DNA of 64,000 nucleotides from Strigamia acuminata (GCA_949358305.1 OX442316.1:16120001-16184000), one strand, 5' to 3'. Positions 1-11,665 are shown, numbered from the stretch's first letter. Notes: generated from the letters alone by a model not told the origin. Numbers and translations: made by a program.

Positions 1-108
1 TTAATTTAGTGTTGAAAACGATACACTAAAGATTTTTCCCTTACGAGATGGCACTAAAATAGTGTATCGTAGAGCAAAATAAGGGAAAAATGCATCCCGC
101 AAACTCTC
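1..108. mobile_element. MITE, right end only
   Basis: The first 108 bases match the right half of the inverted-repeat element at 4073-4553. Both contain the block with GATACACTAAA, a run ending TTTTTCCCTTACG, and the terminal motif GCAAACTCTC followed by TA. The left part of this copy lies outside the window. It sits in the intron upstream of the first visible exon of gene A. It carries no coding sequence. Confidence 0.7.
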
Positions 109-208
109 TATTGTTGGTATTGTTTCTTGAGCTTTAATAATAAGTTGCTCGTTGCTTTTGTTGCTATGTCACTGTGGCATCATTGTTTTACTGTTCTACT
201 ATTGACTA

Positions 209-271
209 TAAGCTGCATGATGCCCTATGTTAATCTAAGATAGAAAATAACATAGGGCATCATGCAGCTTA
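209..271. repeat. Perfect 24-bp hairpin in an intron of gene A
   Basis: Bases 209-232 and 248-271 are exact reverse complements, separated by a 15-nt AT-rich loop. The arm reads TAAGCTGCATGATGCCCTAT plus four more bases. A transcript of the host intron would fold into a 63-nt hairpin without mismatch. It could be a recent small inverted repeat, the remnant of a foldback element, or a small-RNA precursor; the sequence alone does not decide. Confidence 0.6.
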
Positions 272-339
272 CATATATAGAGCATATTATTTATATGACA
301 CTTCCACATTTATCAACGGATAGTGTTTGTTAATTGCAG

Positions 340-1311
340 CTGCTTTTTATGGCATTTTCTGTCTCGGTTTAGTCGGAGCAATTTCAAATTTGGGTGCGAT
401 CATTGAGGTAATGTCTAAGAAAGTCACTCGTACGACTTTGTACAGTTAAAATTGAGTTTTTTTTTAGTCAAGTGCGTACTGTACTCACACGTTTGGTGGG
501 ATCCTTTGCGGTCTGTTTACGCTGGGCTTGTTCTTTCCGTGGGCAAACTCATTTGTAAGTGCAAATTTAACATTTTTTCAAGTTTATTTATTTTTTGTTT
601 ATTTTTTAATTCTGTTTGAATGCAGGGAGCGATTGTTGGTGTTGTCGTCACTTTAGTTTTCTCTCAGTGGGTCACTGTAGGGGTGCTTTTGACTCGCAGA
701 CCGTTTACTTTGCCTTCTCCCATCTCCACTGAAGGCTGTGCACGAGTGGTTGCTAATATTACTCTTGCTTCTTTGAATGCTTCGGCAGTTTCGACTACAG
801 TTAGCTCGCTGCAATTAAGCCTAGCGTCAAACAGCAGGTTTTTATCATACGAATAGAATTGATTTTTTATATATATATTTTATTATATATTTATATATTT
901 TAGTCGCTCCGACGACGTGTTTCCATTGTACCAAATTTCATACGGTTGGATACAGATAATGTGTGCTGTTCCGGTGTTGGTTGTGGGCATGTTTGCGAGT
1001 CTTCTGTCTTGTATGTAAATGGTTGGAAATGATGTTGGATAGAGAGGGAAAACGTTGGTTTTTTTTAACTTAAGGTCCGAAGAAAATTGATGAAATGGAC
1101 ATCAAATTGCTCAGTCCGGTCGTTCAGTATTTGATTAAACGAATTTGGCCTGAGAAAGTAAGAGTAGTGAAATTGAGTTGATATTTTTGTACTGAAGTGT
1201 TGACTAAATGGAATTTAGATGAAGAAGCAGTTGGAAATGGCGTCAACACCCGGACAAGATTTGCTGCTTGATCCATATCCGTATAGTGAGGAAGAAAGTT
1301 CTCGTTTTTAA
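340..1311 (+). CDS. SLC5-like sodium-coupled solute transporter, gene A, 3' part
   Basis: This is the C-terminal third of a membrane symporter of the SLC5 (SMCT/SMVT-like) type; the 5' exons lie left of the window. Visible exons: 340-407, 468-554, 626-837, 904-1010, 1075-1157 and 1219-1311, all with AG/GT borders and matching phases. They encode late membrane segments with GLFTLGLFFPWANSF, an extracellular loop with NIT and NAS glycosylation sequons, a further segment, and a cytoplasmic tail with LLSPVVQ. The exon pattern and sequence match gene H (28822-32438) most closely. If the last intron is not spliced out, an alternative stop lies at about 1180. An AATAAA signal is at 1347-1352. The transported substrate cannot be told. 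Confidence 0.82.
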
Positions 1312-1559
1312 AAGAAAACTTTTTTAATTCACTCCTTTTCACAAGAAATAAAGAAAAGAGATTTTAATTTAAGGTTAAATGTGGTGGTGTCAGTGGGGAT
1401 AAGAATGACATTTGCATTGTCATCTCGTATGATAAATTTTGATTCATTGCCTCAATTTGAATGCAAATTGACTTCAAATTCAATATTTATGGGTGTTTTT
1501 AGTTTATATACTACAAGCGCATGATCAAAAAATAAATAAAATAAATAAATTCATCGCTT

Positions 1560-2070
1560 TCAATTCAACGATGGATAAATTTATAGCGGAGATTTAATTC
1601 AGCGATGGATTTATAGCAGAGAAATTTATAGCATAACAGTTTTGGCGGGAAAAATTTATAGCACCCAGGAAGTGCTCATGACTGAGACAATTTATAGCAC
1701 CGGATGTTTTTGGAGCTATAAATCCACATCCTGTGGAGCTGAATGCACTTGCTTAGTACTGTTACTCTTCGGACATCGGCTAAATGTTTTGCAAACAACT
1801 TAGATTTAAAAAACCGTATAAGAAAATTTTTAATAAAAAGTGAAGGGAGTTCTTCAAGTACATCAAGCAACGTTTATTAAAAAAACCAGGCATGGTGAGA
1901 CAGGAACAAGAAAAATTGGTTCAATCAATCCTGCAATCAGTTATTATTGTTCACTTGTTGGCCATTCTCCAATACAGTCAGAAAGAAAATGATTACATTT
2001 GATTTATTGCAAGAAAAGTTATTGGAAAAGAAGAATGTTGAAGTCACAACAGGACTGTGAGTAAGTTAAT
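1560..2070. repeat. Dispersed repeat upstream of gene B (copy 1)
   Basis: The intergenic stretch 1312-2256 holds a block that recurs at about 6240-6660 upstream of gene C. Shared landmarks are TTTTGGCGG, ATTTATAGCACC, CCACATCCTGTGGAGCTGAA and a segment with GTGAGACAGGAACAAG. A short reading frame runs through copy 2 but is broken in copy 1, so no gene is called. It was probably carried along when B and C were duplicated. Elsewhere in this intergenic stretch I see nothing. Confidence 0.55.
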
Positions 2071-2256
2071 AAGATTTATGTTTTCTGAATGAATTTATTG
2101 ACTTTTTTCACAAACGTCAATTGAAGCATGATTTATCACTAGGTTAGGTTGAATCACAGATTGCAAATCGATTTTGAGATATCACTTTGTCCATTATTTA
2201 CAGGCAAACAACACAAAGGTTTTGATTGCACATTTTTCTGACAATAACAAACTAAT

Positions 2257-2281
2257 CTTATCACAGATTTAAAAAGGTTAA
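2257..2281 (+). promoter_or_regulatory. Conserved GATA-type promoter block of gene B
   Basis: CTTATCACAGATTTAAAAAG followed by GTTAA lies about 75-100 bp before the start codon of B. Near-identical blocks lie before C (7520-7544) and, more diverged, before D (14691-14714 on the minus strand). CTTATC is the reverse complement of GATAAG, the core site of GATA factors, which control gut and fat-body genes in arthropods. That it is bound by a GATA factor here is inference. Confidence 0.5.
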
Positions 2282-2356
2282 CCAAAGGTTGAATGTGGTG
2301 GTATCAATTGACGTATGCATTGTATGAGCCATACACACTGGGGCAACTCCTCAATC

Positions 2357-3806
2357 ATGTCCAACAGCAGCAGCAACTTTGATTTTCTGGAACTACACCA
2401 CTTGCAAGTTGTCGACTATGTCATATTTGTACTCACATTGGTCATTTCTCTGGCCATTGGTCTGTACTATGCATTTACTGGTGGCAGGCAGAAAACTGTG
2501 CAGGAATACCTTGTTGGCAATAGGAAGATGGGAATTTTTCCTGTCAGCATGTCTTTGATGGCCACTTTTTTGTCTGCATTGGGGATGATGGCTTTGCCAG
2601 CTGAGATTTACATGTACAGTGCTGGACTCATTTATGGCTGCATTGGAATGTTGCTGGCAATGCCTGTGGTTGCCACATGCTACATGCCAGTGTTTTATGA
2701 ATTGCAGTTGACAAGTGCTTATGAGGTAATGACAGGATATGGAATTATTGTGTCCTCAATTTAAAATTGGAATTTATGCAATTTTTTTTGTGTGTTTATT
2801 TTAGTATTTGGAAAAGAGATTCAACAAACATTTAAGGAAATTTGGATCTTTAATATGTATTTTCCAAATGGTGAGTACTGAAACCAAAAAGTGTGTATGT
2901 AAATCCTCCAATCAGGATTATTGTTTGTATTTTTTGTGTATCCTGTCTTGTGGATTTACACTGCACATTTCTATACATGAATTGATTAGGATTACTTTAC
3001 TTTTAGTTAGTGTATATCAGTTTAGTGTTGTATGCACCATCTCTTGCAATGAGCCAAGGTAAAAAGAGTTGTTAATGAGTTGTACAGTGTAAATGACTGA
3101 TTTATTGATTGATTTTAGTTACTGGGCTTAATCTGTGGGCTTCAGTTATTGCTGTAGGACTTCTTGGTACTGTGTACACCACTCTGGTACGGTTGGTTAA
3201 GATTGCAGAAATTTTTGATGCTGAATAGACATGTTTTATTAGGGAGGAATCAAAGCAGTCATGTGGACAGATGTGTTTCAACTCATAGTTATTTTCATTT
3301 CATTGGCTGTATCAATTCTGAAAGGAGTTGTTGATGTTGGTGGCTTTGCTTATGTCTTTGAGAAGGGATATGAGGGTGGCAGACTTGATTTAAGGTATTT
3401 ATTATTGATTTTTTTGTTTTCTCTTTGTATATAAATGCATTTGTTCTAGTTTAGAAGCTGATTTGAGGGTCAGATACACTGTGTGGAGTGTGAGTTTTGG
3501 ATCTTTTGTGTCGTGGGTTGGTTTTTATGGGATAACACAAATGATAGTTCAAAGATATGTCTCATCTTCAAGTTTAAGAGATGCTAAATTGTAAGAAAGA
3601 CAAATATTGAAATGTTTCAAACAATCTGAAAATAATTTTCTTTGTTGCAGAACAATTTTTTATAATGTCTTAGGAAATGGGTTGTTTCAGATAATAGCAT
3701 TGCTAGGAGGTTTGGTAATCTATGCTAAATACTGGAACTGTGATCCGGTGAAAACCAAAATGGTCACTGCATCCGATCAAGTAAGTGCAAATCAAATCTA
3801 AGTCTC

Positions 3807-3845
<39 letters not shown>

Positions 3846-5684
3846 TTAAAATTAGTTATTACCGTTGTTTGTGATTGAGACACTTCATTCTTATCCTGGC
3901 CTCACTGGACTATTCATTGCAGGATTATTTTGCGGTTCTCTTAGGTAGGAAAATGATATTACAGTAGCGACATTTGAAAGCTTTTTTTTAGACTAAACAG
4001 CATTTCTAAAACTGTTTAACTGCAATTTTAAACACGCTTTTCGAATGCAGCTAGTATATATTTACTTGAATAGAGAGTTTGCGGGATGCATTTTTTCTTT
4101 ACAGTTTAAGACTATACGGTAGAAAAAATAGTGTAAGGGAAAAATGATAAAATAAGTTTTTGCGGGCTGCATTTTTCCCTTACGTATCATTCAATTTACG
4201 TACTACCTATGACCGTCAAATTCGCTTTGGTCTCGGCAATGGGTGTCCCGTGACCTTTCATTCGAATTTAAAAGCGAATCCTACTTTGGCGAACCCTGGC
4301 TCGAGTTTCCGCTTGAAATTTGGCTTCGAAAAACGTCTCTTCGATCGTCAAAGTGCACAATCCGTCGTGATACAAAATAATCGCCATTTGCAATGGGCGG
4401 AGCTAACAATATAGGGTTCTGAATTCTGATTGGCTGCGCTATATTTTATTTTAGTGTTAAAAACGATACACTAAAGGTTTTTCCCTTACGGTATGGTACT
4501 TAAATAGTGTATCGTGGAGCAAAATAAGGGGAAAATGCATCCCGCAAACTCTCTATAATAATACGTTTGTATAGCACACTATCGTCGGCATTGAATTCAC
4601 TCGCAGCAATGGCTCTGGAGGATTTCATCAAAGCGTTTAAAAGATGGGAGAATATGACTTCTGAAAAAGCTGCCACTGTTTCTAAAATACTGAGTATATA
4701 CAACTTTCCAACAGTATGCAGTATTCTTTGTTTATATATAGTTCCATTGTTTAGCTCTGTTGTTTGGACTGTTGTGTTTGGCTATGGTTCCTGTGTTTTC
4801 AAGAGGAGATTCGATTATTCAAGTATTTAAAAAAAAGGAAATTTATTGTTTGTTTTAATTAGAATTTAATTTAATTTAGACTAATTCGTACAATTCGTTC
4901 ACTTTTTCTGGGATAAGTTTTGGTTTATTTACACTTGGAATGTTTGTTCCTTGGGCAAACTCAGTAGTAAGAAGTTTAATTTGATTTTTTTCAAAACGAA
5001 AATTTGAAAATAAGATCGTTGCAGGGGGTGTCGATAGCCGTGGTGGTGGGATTGGTCTTTTCCCAATGGGTGAGTATCAATGCTCAGATGAATGAACCGT
5101 TTACTACTCGCTCGCGGATATCGGTCGATGGATGTGTTTCATTGAACCAAACACTCAGTTCGTTATCAGCAAACGAAACGTTGAGTTTCTTATCGCCCAA
5201 AGATCACAGGTCGACGAATAAATAAATTAGTAAATAAAAATGTTTAATTTTTTAGTTTATTTCTATTTTTTATTGTTGTTTTTATAGTTCGGACATTTTT
5301 CCTCTGTACCAAGTGGCGTTTGGGTGGATCATGACTTTGTCTGCGTTACCAGTTGTAATTGTGGGAGCGATTGCCAGCGCTTTATACAGTTAGAGATATT
5401 GATTTGCAATTGATTTTTGCTGATTATTTTTTTGTATACATATAGAGCCAACTAAATTGAAAGATTTGGATATTCGGTTGTTGAGTCCACCTGTTCGGTA
5501 TTTAGTGAAAAGATTTTTCATTAAAAAACTGGTTAGATTTTTTTTATTTTATTTTTTTTGGATTTAAGAAAATCGATTTAAACGATTTTTATTAATTTAG
5601 GTTAATTCTTCGGTCCACAACGGCATTCCATTTTTATGCCACAAGAGAAGCAATAATGGAAAAACCATCTCAACAAAACTTTGA
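2357..5684 (+). CDS. SLC5-like sodium-coupled solute transporter, gene B
   Basis: Multi-pass plasma-membrane symporter that would use the sodium gradient to import a small organic anion or vitamin (SMCT/SMVT branch of SLC5). Exons: 2357-2725, 2805-2870, 3007-3058, 3119-3186, 3243-3394, 3450-3590, 3651-3780, 3856-3944, 4575-4693, 4755-4822, 4880-4966, 5025-5209, 5288-5388, 5446-5531, 5601-5684. They sum to 1797 bases, 598 residues, with all phases matching. Family marks: TM1 at about residues 17-40, then GGRQKTVQEYLVGNR, MSLMATFLSALGMMALPAEI, GGIKAVMWTDVFQ and QRYVSS; then GLFCGSLSTLSSALNSLAAM, holding the serines that bind sodium in this family. The protein ends STKL, a class-I PDZ ligand. 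An in-frame ATG at 2315 would add 14 residues. C (7620-10895) is its near-identical tandem copy. Substrate unknown. Confidence 0.92.
4073..4553. mobile_element. MITE in intron 8 of gene B
   Basis: A 481-bp insertion bounded by inverted ends GAGAGTTTGCGGGATGCATT and its reverse complement, with TA on both sides. The same intron of gene C lacks it, which gives the empty site. The TA target duplication fits a Tc1/mariner-type origin. The interior has no transposase frame; the reading frames at 4160-4414 and on the other strand look accidental. A fragment of the same family begins the window (1-108). Confidence 0.8.
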
Positions 5685-5732
5685 AATTAAAACAGGATCT
5701 TTTAGAAATGTTATTTCCATTATTTTCTTTTC

Positions 5733-6080
5733 TCACTTCATTCTTATCCTGGCCTCACTGGACTATTTATTGCAGGATTATTTTGCGGTTCTCTTAGGTA
5801 CGAAAATGATATTACAGTAGCCACATTCGAAAGTTCATTTAGACTAAACAGCATTTTTAAAACTGTTTAACTCTGGGAGTGATTACACTGCTGTGTTCGA
5901 TACCACCCTGCATGGTGAGGTGATTTTCGACGGCAACTGTGTGATTGCGAGGATGTTGCGCCGTGCGATGGATGATGTTTACCGTGTGGTTTCAGTGGCA
6001 GGCGGACATGCGCACAATATTTAAACGGCTGAACATGTTTAACTGCGATTTTAAACGCGCTTTTCGAATGTAGCTATACT
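5733..6080 (+). pseudogene. Copied exon-8 fragment downstream of gene B
   Basis: Bases 5733-5800 repeat most of exon 8 of genes B and C (TCCTGGCCTCACTGGACTAT and onward, through the splice donor). They are followed by intron-8 sequence down to TTTTCGAATGTAGCTA near 6075. Between these lies an unrelated segment (5880-6025) with a short open stretch that reads like the remnant of some other coding sequence. A shortened form of that segment is found in intron 8 of C. This is a partial duplicate left by unequal exchange between the tandem copies. It is not a gene. Beyond it, 6085-6240 resembles the element at 63293-63716. Confidence 0.65.
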
Positions 6081-6239
6081 CTTTCCACACTCAAGAGGAG
6101 CCCTGGAATCTTGGCTCCCATTGGCCAAGCCATTTCACTTGAAATAAGAAGATGATGTACAGACATTGTTTTCGATCGCTTAGGCTACATGTGCTTTCCA
6201 GACGAAGCAAGCAATAAACTTAAAAGAAATGCATTTTAA

Positions 6240-6660
6240 ATAAAAACAACATAAAACTTTATTTCAAAAATAGAACAACAGTTTTGGCGGCAAAAATTTA
6301 TAGCACCGGATGCCACGTTTTTGGAGCTATAAATCCACATCCTGTGGAGCTGAATGCACTTGCTTACTACTGTTACCCTTCGGATATCGGCTAAATGTTT
6401 TGCAAACAACTTAGATTTAGAAAACCGTATAAGAAAATTTTTAATAAAAAGTGAAGGGAGTTCTTCCAAGTATATCAAGCAACGTTTATTTAAAAAACCA
6501 GGCATGGTGAGACAGGAACAAGAAAAATTGGTTCAATCAATTGTGCAATCAGTTATTATTGTCCAGTTGTTGGCCATTCTCCAATACAGTCAGAAAGAAA
6601 ATGATTACATTTGATTTATTGCAAGAAAAGTTATTGGAAAAGAAGAATGTTGAAGTCACA
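6240..6660. repeat. Dispersed repeat upstream of gene C (copy 2)
   Basis: This is the second copy of the block at 1560-2070. Here a frame of 86 codons stays open (6354-6614), with EKLVQSIVQSVIIVQLLAIL near its end, but in copy 1 single-base differences close it. I do not recognise the sequence and treat it as repeat DNA duplicated together with the transporter gene. It could be a degraded exon of a mobile element. Confidence 0.5.
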
Positions 6661-6709
6661 ATAGGACTGTGAGTAATAAGATTTATGTTTTCTGAATGAA
6701 TTTATTGAC

Positions 6710-7338
6710 TGTGACCGTCAGGCCACCTGTGTGACCTGCGGCACTGCCACACACCACCATACGGCCCCAAAGGTCATCCTCTCTGTGGGTGATTGACCTA
6801 GCCCGGGGAGGAGGGAGGGAGTGGAGTGGTGTGGAGAGGAGTGGAGTGAGAGAGAGAGTGCGGACACCGACCAGGACGGTCGTGTATAGAGAGTTGAGTG
6901 TTGGACACGGCCTGAGAAGGACGTGTCTGCAGCGGCTCCCAGAGAGGAGAAGTAGTCATCTAAGGGACAAGACGTGTCCCGGGTTGGACCCCACTCTCCT
7001 CACCATTCACCACGTTGATCCTCAGTACTATAGTAGAGTCCATAGTGCAGCCTCCATGAGCGGATACGCGGGTTGTAGGTAAGTACGACATGAATGTTCA
7101 GTTGAACCGACCACGTCACCCATTGGGCTTCTGCCCAGTGTGTGACGGGTCGGTTGCCGGTGCGGCGTGTCCTCGTGGCACCCCCGCAACAGGTAACGGG
7201 ATTCCCCATACCCCTAGACAACGCAATAAAGGCCAACCAACCAATATTGTGGGATTCTCCGTTATTTTACGTGAAGTATGCGTCCCTACCTAGTGTTATC
7301 AGTCCCCTGACTACACTGGCGAGACCATACCAGTCACA
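6710..7338. mobile_element. Solo LTR, 629 bp
   Basis: A GC-richer block begins TGTGACCG, ends CAGTCACA, and is flanked by the 4-bp duplication TGAC (6706-6709 and 7339-7342). The matching place upstream of gene B (about 2100) lacks it, so this is an insertion after the B/C duplication. TG..CA ends, a short target duplication and no interior fit a solo LTR left by LTR-LTR recombination. An AATAAA lies near 7223. The open frames inside it (6789-7504) are not genes. A related block lies at 11073-11665 in the opposite direction. Confidence 0.75.
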
Positions 7339-7519
7339 TGACTTTTCTCCCAAACGTCAATTGAAGCATGATTTATCACTCATCTCATGGAACTTTGAAT
7401 CACAGGTTGCAAATCGATTGTTGACATATCACTTTGTCCATTATTTACAAAACCTTTCCAGCATAGGCAAACAACACAAAGGTTTTGATTGCACATTTTT
7501 CTGACAATAACAAACTAAT

Positions 7520-7544
7520 CTTATCACAGATTTATAAAGGTTAA
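7520..7544 (+). promoter_or_regulatory. Conserved GATA-type promoter block of gene C
   Basis: CTTATCACAGATTTATAAAG followed by GTTAA lies at the same distance before the start codon of C as the matching block before B. Only a single base differs from that of B. Its survival in the inverted, more diverged gene D argues for function rather than mere recent duplication. Confidence 0.5.
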
Positions 7545-7619
7545 CCAAAGGTTGAATGTGGTGGTATCAATTGACGTATGCATTGTGTGAGCCACACACA
7601 CTGGGACAACTTCTCAATC

Positions 7620-9057
7620 ATGTCCAACAGCAGCAGCAGCGTTGATTTTTTGGAACTACACCATTTGCAAGTTGTCGACTATGTCATATTTGTACTCACA
7701 TTGGTCATTTCTCTGGCCATTGGTCTGTACTATGCATTTACTGGTGGCAGGCAGAAAACTGTGCAGGAATACCTTGTTGGCAATAGGAAGATGGGAATTT
7801 TTCCTGTCAGCATGTCTTTGATGGCCACTTTTTTGTCTGCATTGGGGATGATGGCTTTGCCAGCTGAGATTTACATGTACAGTGCTGGTCTCATTTATGG
7901 CTGCATTGGAATGTGTCTGGCAATGCCTGTGGTTGCCACATGCTACATGCCAGTGTTTTATGAATTGCAGTTGACAAGTGCTTATGAGGTAATGACAGGA
8001 TATGGAATTATTGTTTCCTCGTTTGAAAATTGGAAATTATGGAATTTTTTTTTTTAGTATTTGGAACAGAGATTCAACAAACATTTAAGGAAATTTGGAT
8101 CTTTAATATGTATTCTGCAAATGGTGAGTACTGAAACGAAAACCTATGCGTGTAAATCCTCCAATCAGGACCATTGCTAGTATTTTGTATATATCCTGTC
8201 TTGTGGATTTACACTGCATATTTTTATACATGAATTGATTGGGATTACTTTACTTTTAGTTAGTGTATATCAGTTTAGTGTTGTATGCACCATCTCTTGC
8301 TATGAGCCAAGGTAAAAAGAGTTATTAATGACTTGCACAGTGTAAATGACTGATTTATTGATTGATTTTAGTTACTGGGCTTAACCTGTGGGCTTCAGTT
8401 ATTGCCATAGGACTTCTTGGTACTGTGTACACCACTCTGGTACGGTAGATTAAGATTGCAGAATTCGTTGATGCTGAATAGACATGTTTTATTAGGGAGG
8501 AATCAAAGCAGTCATGTGGACAGATGTGTTTCAACTCTTAGTTATTTTCGCTGCATTGGCTGTGTCTATTCTCAAAGGAGTTGTTGATGTTGGTGGCTTT
8601 GCTTATGTCTTTGAGAAGGGATATGAGGGTGGCAGACTTGATTTAAGGTATTTATTATTGATTTTTTTGTTTTTTTTTTGTATATAAATGCATTTGTTCT
8701 AGTTTAGAAGCTGATTTGAGGGTCAGATACACTGTGTGGAGTGTGAGTTTTGGATCTTTTGTGTCGTGGGTTGGTTTTTACGGGATGGGACAAATGGTAG
8801 TTCAAAGATATGTCTCATCTCCAAGTTTAAGAGATGCGAAATTGTAAGAAAGACAAATATTGTAATGTTTCAAACAATCCGAAAATAATTTTCTTTGTGG
8901 CAGAACAATTTTTTACAATGTCCTAGGAAATGGGTTATTTCAGATAATAGCATTGCTAGGTGGTTTGGTAATCTATGCTAAATACTGGAACTGTGATCCG
9001 GTGAAAACCAAAATGGTCACTGCATCCGATCAAGTAAGTACAAATCTAATTAGTCTG

Positions 9058-9092
<35 letters not shown>

Positions 9093-10895
9093 TTAAAATT
9101 AGTTATTACCTCTGTTTGTGATTGAGACACTCCACTCATATCCTGGCCTCACTGGACTATTTATTGCAGGATTATTTTGTGGTTCTCTTAGGTACAAAAA
9201 TGATATTAGAGTAGCCACATTCGAAAGCTCATTTAGACTAAACAGCATTTCTAAAACTGTTTAACTCTGGGAGTGTGGTTTCAGTTGCAGGCGGACATGC
9301 GCACAATATTTATACGTCTAAAGGTGGAAACACAAGGGAACGGATAAAATTCCAAAGCTTGCTAGTACAAGTTTAAAAAGGGAGTCATTTACAAGCCCAC
9401 TTGTAAGCTTTTGGCTTACCAGCTTAACTGGCAAAGTCAAGGCAGAAATTCTCGCCAAAATCTCCTCCAAGAATTTCCTCACAATTCTGTTTGACTGTCA
9501 AAGTCACTGACCAAAACACCAGCAAGCTTGAAGCTGGTAAATCAAACTCAGTTTGATCGGAGCAGGCGAGTACAAGCTCACTTCAATACAAAGCTTTGAA
9601 TAATAACGCAAGCTTGTGTTTACTCAAGCGGGCGGGTTTTTAGCGGCTTTTTCAAGTAAAAGCAAGCTTTTAAATTTTACCCGCTCCCTTGTGTTTCCAC
9701 CTTAAACATGTTTAACTGCAATTTTAAACGCGCTTTTCGAATGTAGCTAGTATATATTTACTTCAATGTCAATAACACGTTTGTACAGCACTATATCGTC
9801 GGCATTGAATTCACTCGCAGCAATGGCTCTGGAGGATTTTATCAAAGCGTTTAAAAGATGGGAGAATATGACTTCTGAAAAAGCTGCCACTGTTTCTAAA
9901 ATACTGAGTATACACGACGTCACCAACAGTATTCAGTATGTTTTGTTTATACATAGTTCCATTGTTTAGCTCTGTTGTTTGGACTGTTGTGTTTGGCTAT
10001 GGTTCCTGTGTTTTCAAGAGGAGATTCGATTATTCAAGTATTTAAAAAAAGGAAAATTATTTTTTGTTTTAATTAGAATTTAATTTAATTTTAGACTAAT
10101 TCGTACAATGCGCACACTTTTTCTGGAATAAGTTTTGGTTTATTTACACTTGGAATGTTTGTTCCTTGGGCAAACTCAGTAGTAAGAAGTTTAATTTGGT
10201 TTTATCAAAACGAAAATTTGAAAATGAAAGATCGTTGCAGGGGGTGTCGATAGCCGTGGTGGTGGGATTGGTCTTTTCCCAGTGGGTGAGTATCAATGCT
10301 CAGATGAATGAACCGTTTACTACTCGCTCGCGGATATCGGTCGATGGATGTGTTTCATTGAACCAAACACTCAGTTCGTTATCAGCGAACGAAACGTTGA
10401 GTTTCTTATCGCCCAAAGATCACAGGTCGACGAATAAATAAATTAGTAAATAAAAATGTTTAATTTTTAGTTTATTTCTATTTTTTATTGTTGTTTTTAT
10501 AGTTCGGACATTTTTCCTCTGTACCAAGTGGCGTTTGGGTGGATCATGACTCTGTCTGCGTTACCAGTTGTAATTGTGGGAGCGATTGCCAGCGCTTTAT
10601 ACAGTTAGAAATATTGATTTGCAATTGATTTTTGCTGATTATCTTTTTGTATACATTTAGAGCCAACTAAATTGAAAGATTTGGATGTTCGGTTGTTGAG
10701 TCCACCTGTTCGGTATTTAGTGAAAAGATTTTTCATTAAAAAACTGGTTAGATTTTTTTTTTTTTTTTTGGATTTTAAGAAAATCGATTTAAACGATTTT
10801 TATTAATTTAGGTTAATCCTTCGATCCAAGATGGCATTCCATTTTTATGCCACAAGAGAAGCAATAATGGAAAAACCATCTCAACAAAACTTTGA
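7620..10895 (+). CDS. SLC5-like sodium-coupled solute transporter, gene C
   Basis: Tandem copy of gene B with the same predicted role in sodium-driven uptake at the plasma membrane. Exons: 7620-7988, 8058-8123, 8260-8311, 8372-8439, 8496-8647, 8703-8843, 8904-9033, 9103-9191, 9789-9907, 9970-10037, 10095-10181, 10241-10425, 10503-10603, 10661-10746, 10812-10895. Every exon has the same length as in B; the sum is again 1797 bases, 598 residues. Differences are few: for example YGMGQMVVQRY where B has YGITQMIVQRY in the segment before QRYVSS, and STISSALNS for STLSSALNS. B and C start 5263 bp apart. Intron 8 is enlarged by a different transposon from the one in B. The protein also ends STKL. 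Both copies look intact, so neither is an obvious pseudogene. Confidence 0.92.
9322..9702. mobile_element. PIF/Harbinger-like MITE in intron 8 of gene C
   Basis: A 381-bp insertion with inverted ends AGGTGGAAACACAAGGGA and its reverse complement, flanked by TAA on both sides (9319-9321 and 9703-9705). A 3-bp TWA target duplication is typical of PIF/Harbinger elements. The uninterrupted site is visible downstream of gene B near 6025. No coding capacity is seen. The interior carries repeated CAAGCTT-like words. Confidence 0.75.
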
Positions 10896-11072
10896 CATTA
10901 AAACAAGATCTTTTAGAAATGTTATTTTCATTATTTTCTTTTCTTATTGTGATTCCAAATCTTATTGTTTATTTTTTCTTCGATTTTTGGTTTCTTTTCC
11001 ATAGGACTGCAATAAATAAATGAGATTTTAGACTTATCTCAAAGTCCCTATTCGGCGAATGTCCATTTAATT

Positions 11073-11665
11073 TGTGAGTGTTCGGACGGACGCCACTTGG
11101 TCAGGGGAGGGCCACGAGGCGCTGGACGCAACACACACGATGAAACATCTCACGAAATACACAGAGACACAATATAGTTTTGGTTATGGCTTTTATTGGT
11201 TGTCTAGGGGTATGATGCAGTGTCCCATTGTGTATCTCCCTAGTGCGACGGTTCCTTCGAACCGTCCCTAATCAGACCGCGTGGCACGGCCGCCATCGGC
11301 CGCCATGACACGCGTGGTCGGTAATTGTTTCGGGCCACGCCGCCGTAAGTTACGGAGAACGCACGGCGGACGTGGCGCAACTGGACGCTCAGGTCCCGGC
11401 GGGCGACAGCGTCGCCACGCCGATAGTTTGGGTTATCTTCGCAGTCAGTTTGGAGGTGGTCGCAACGCGATCGTTTACCTTGCTGGCCCACCCACTTCCG
11501 GAAGGGGCGACTTCCGGGGCCCGATCCTACTGACCAAAGGCCCGCAGCTCCACTTGGTTGCGGAGGACCGCAACAGGCTTGCGCAAGAGACGAGAGGCGC
11601 TGGAGCTGCGCCAAGTGCATTGCTGTTGCAGTGCAGCGACTCGTGCGCAGGGGCAGCTGGTCACA
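11073..11665. mobile_element. Solo LTR, 593 bp
   Basis: A GC-rich block between genes C and D begins TGTGAGTG, ends TGGTCACA, and is flanked by AATT on both sides (11069-11072 and 11666-11669). It shares a segment with the solo LTR at 6710-7338 in reverse orientation (around ACCCCTAGACAAC, AATAAA and ATATTGTG), so the two belong to related families. The open frames on both strands (11240-11716 and 11281-11688) arise from its base composition. The rest of 10896-11784 holds only 3' flanks. Confidence 0.7.

Noticed and set aside
6789-7504. Frames in the GC-rich block upstream of gene C
   Set aside because: Within a solo LTR that is absent from the twin locus upstream of B.
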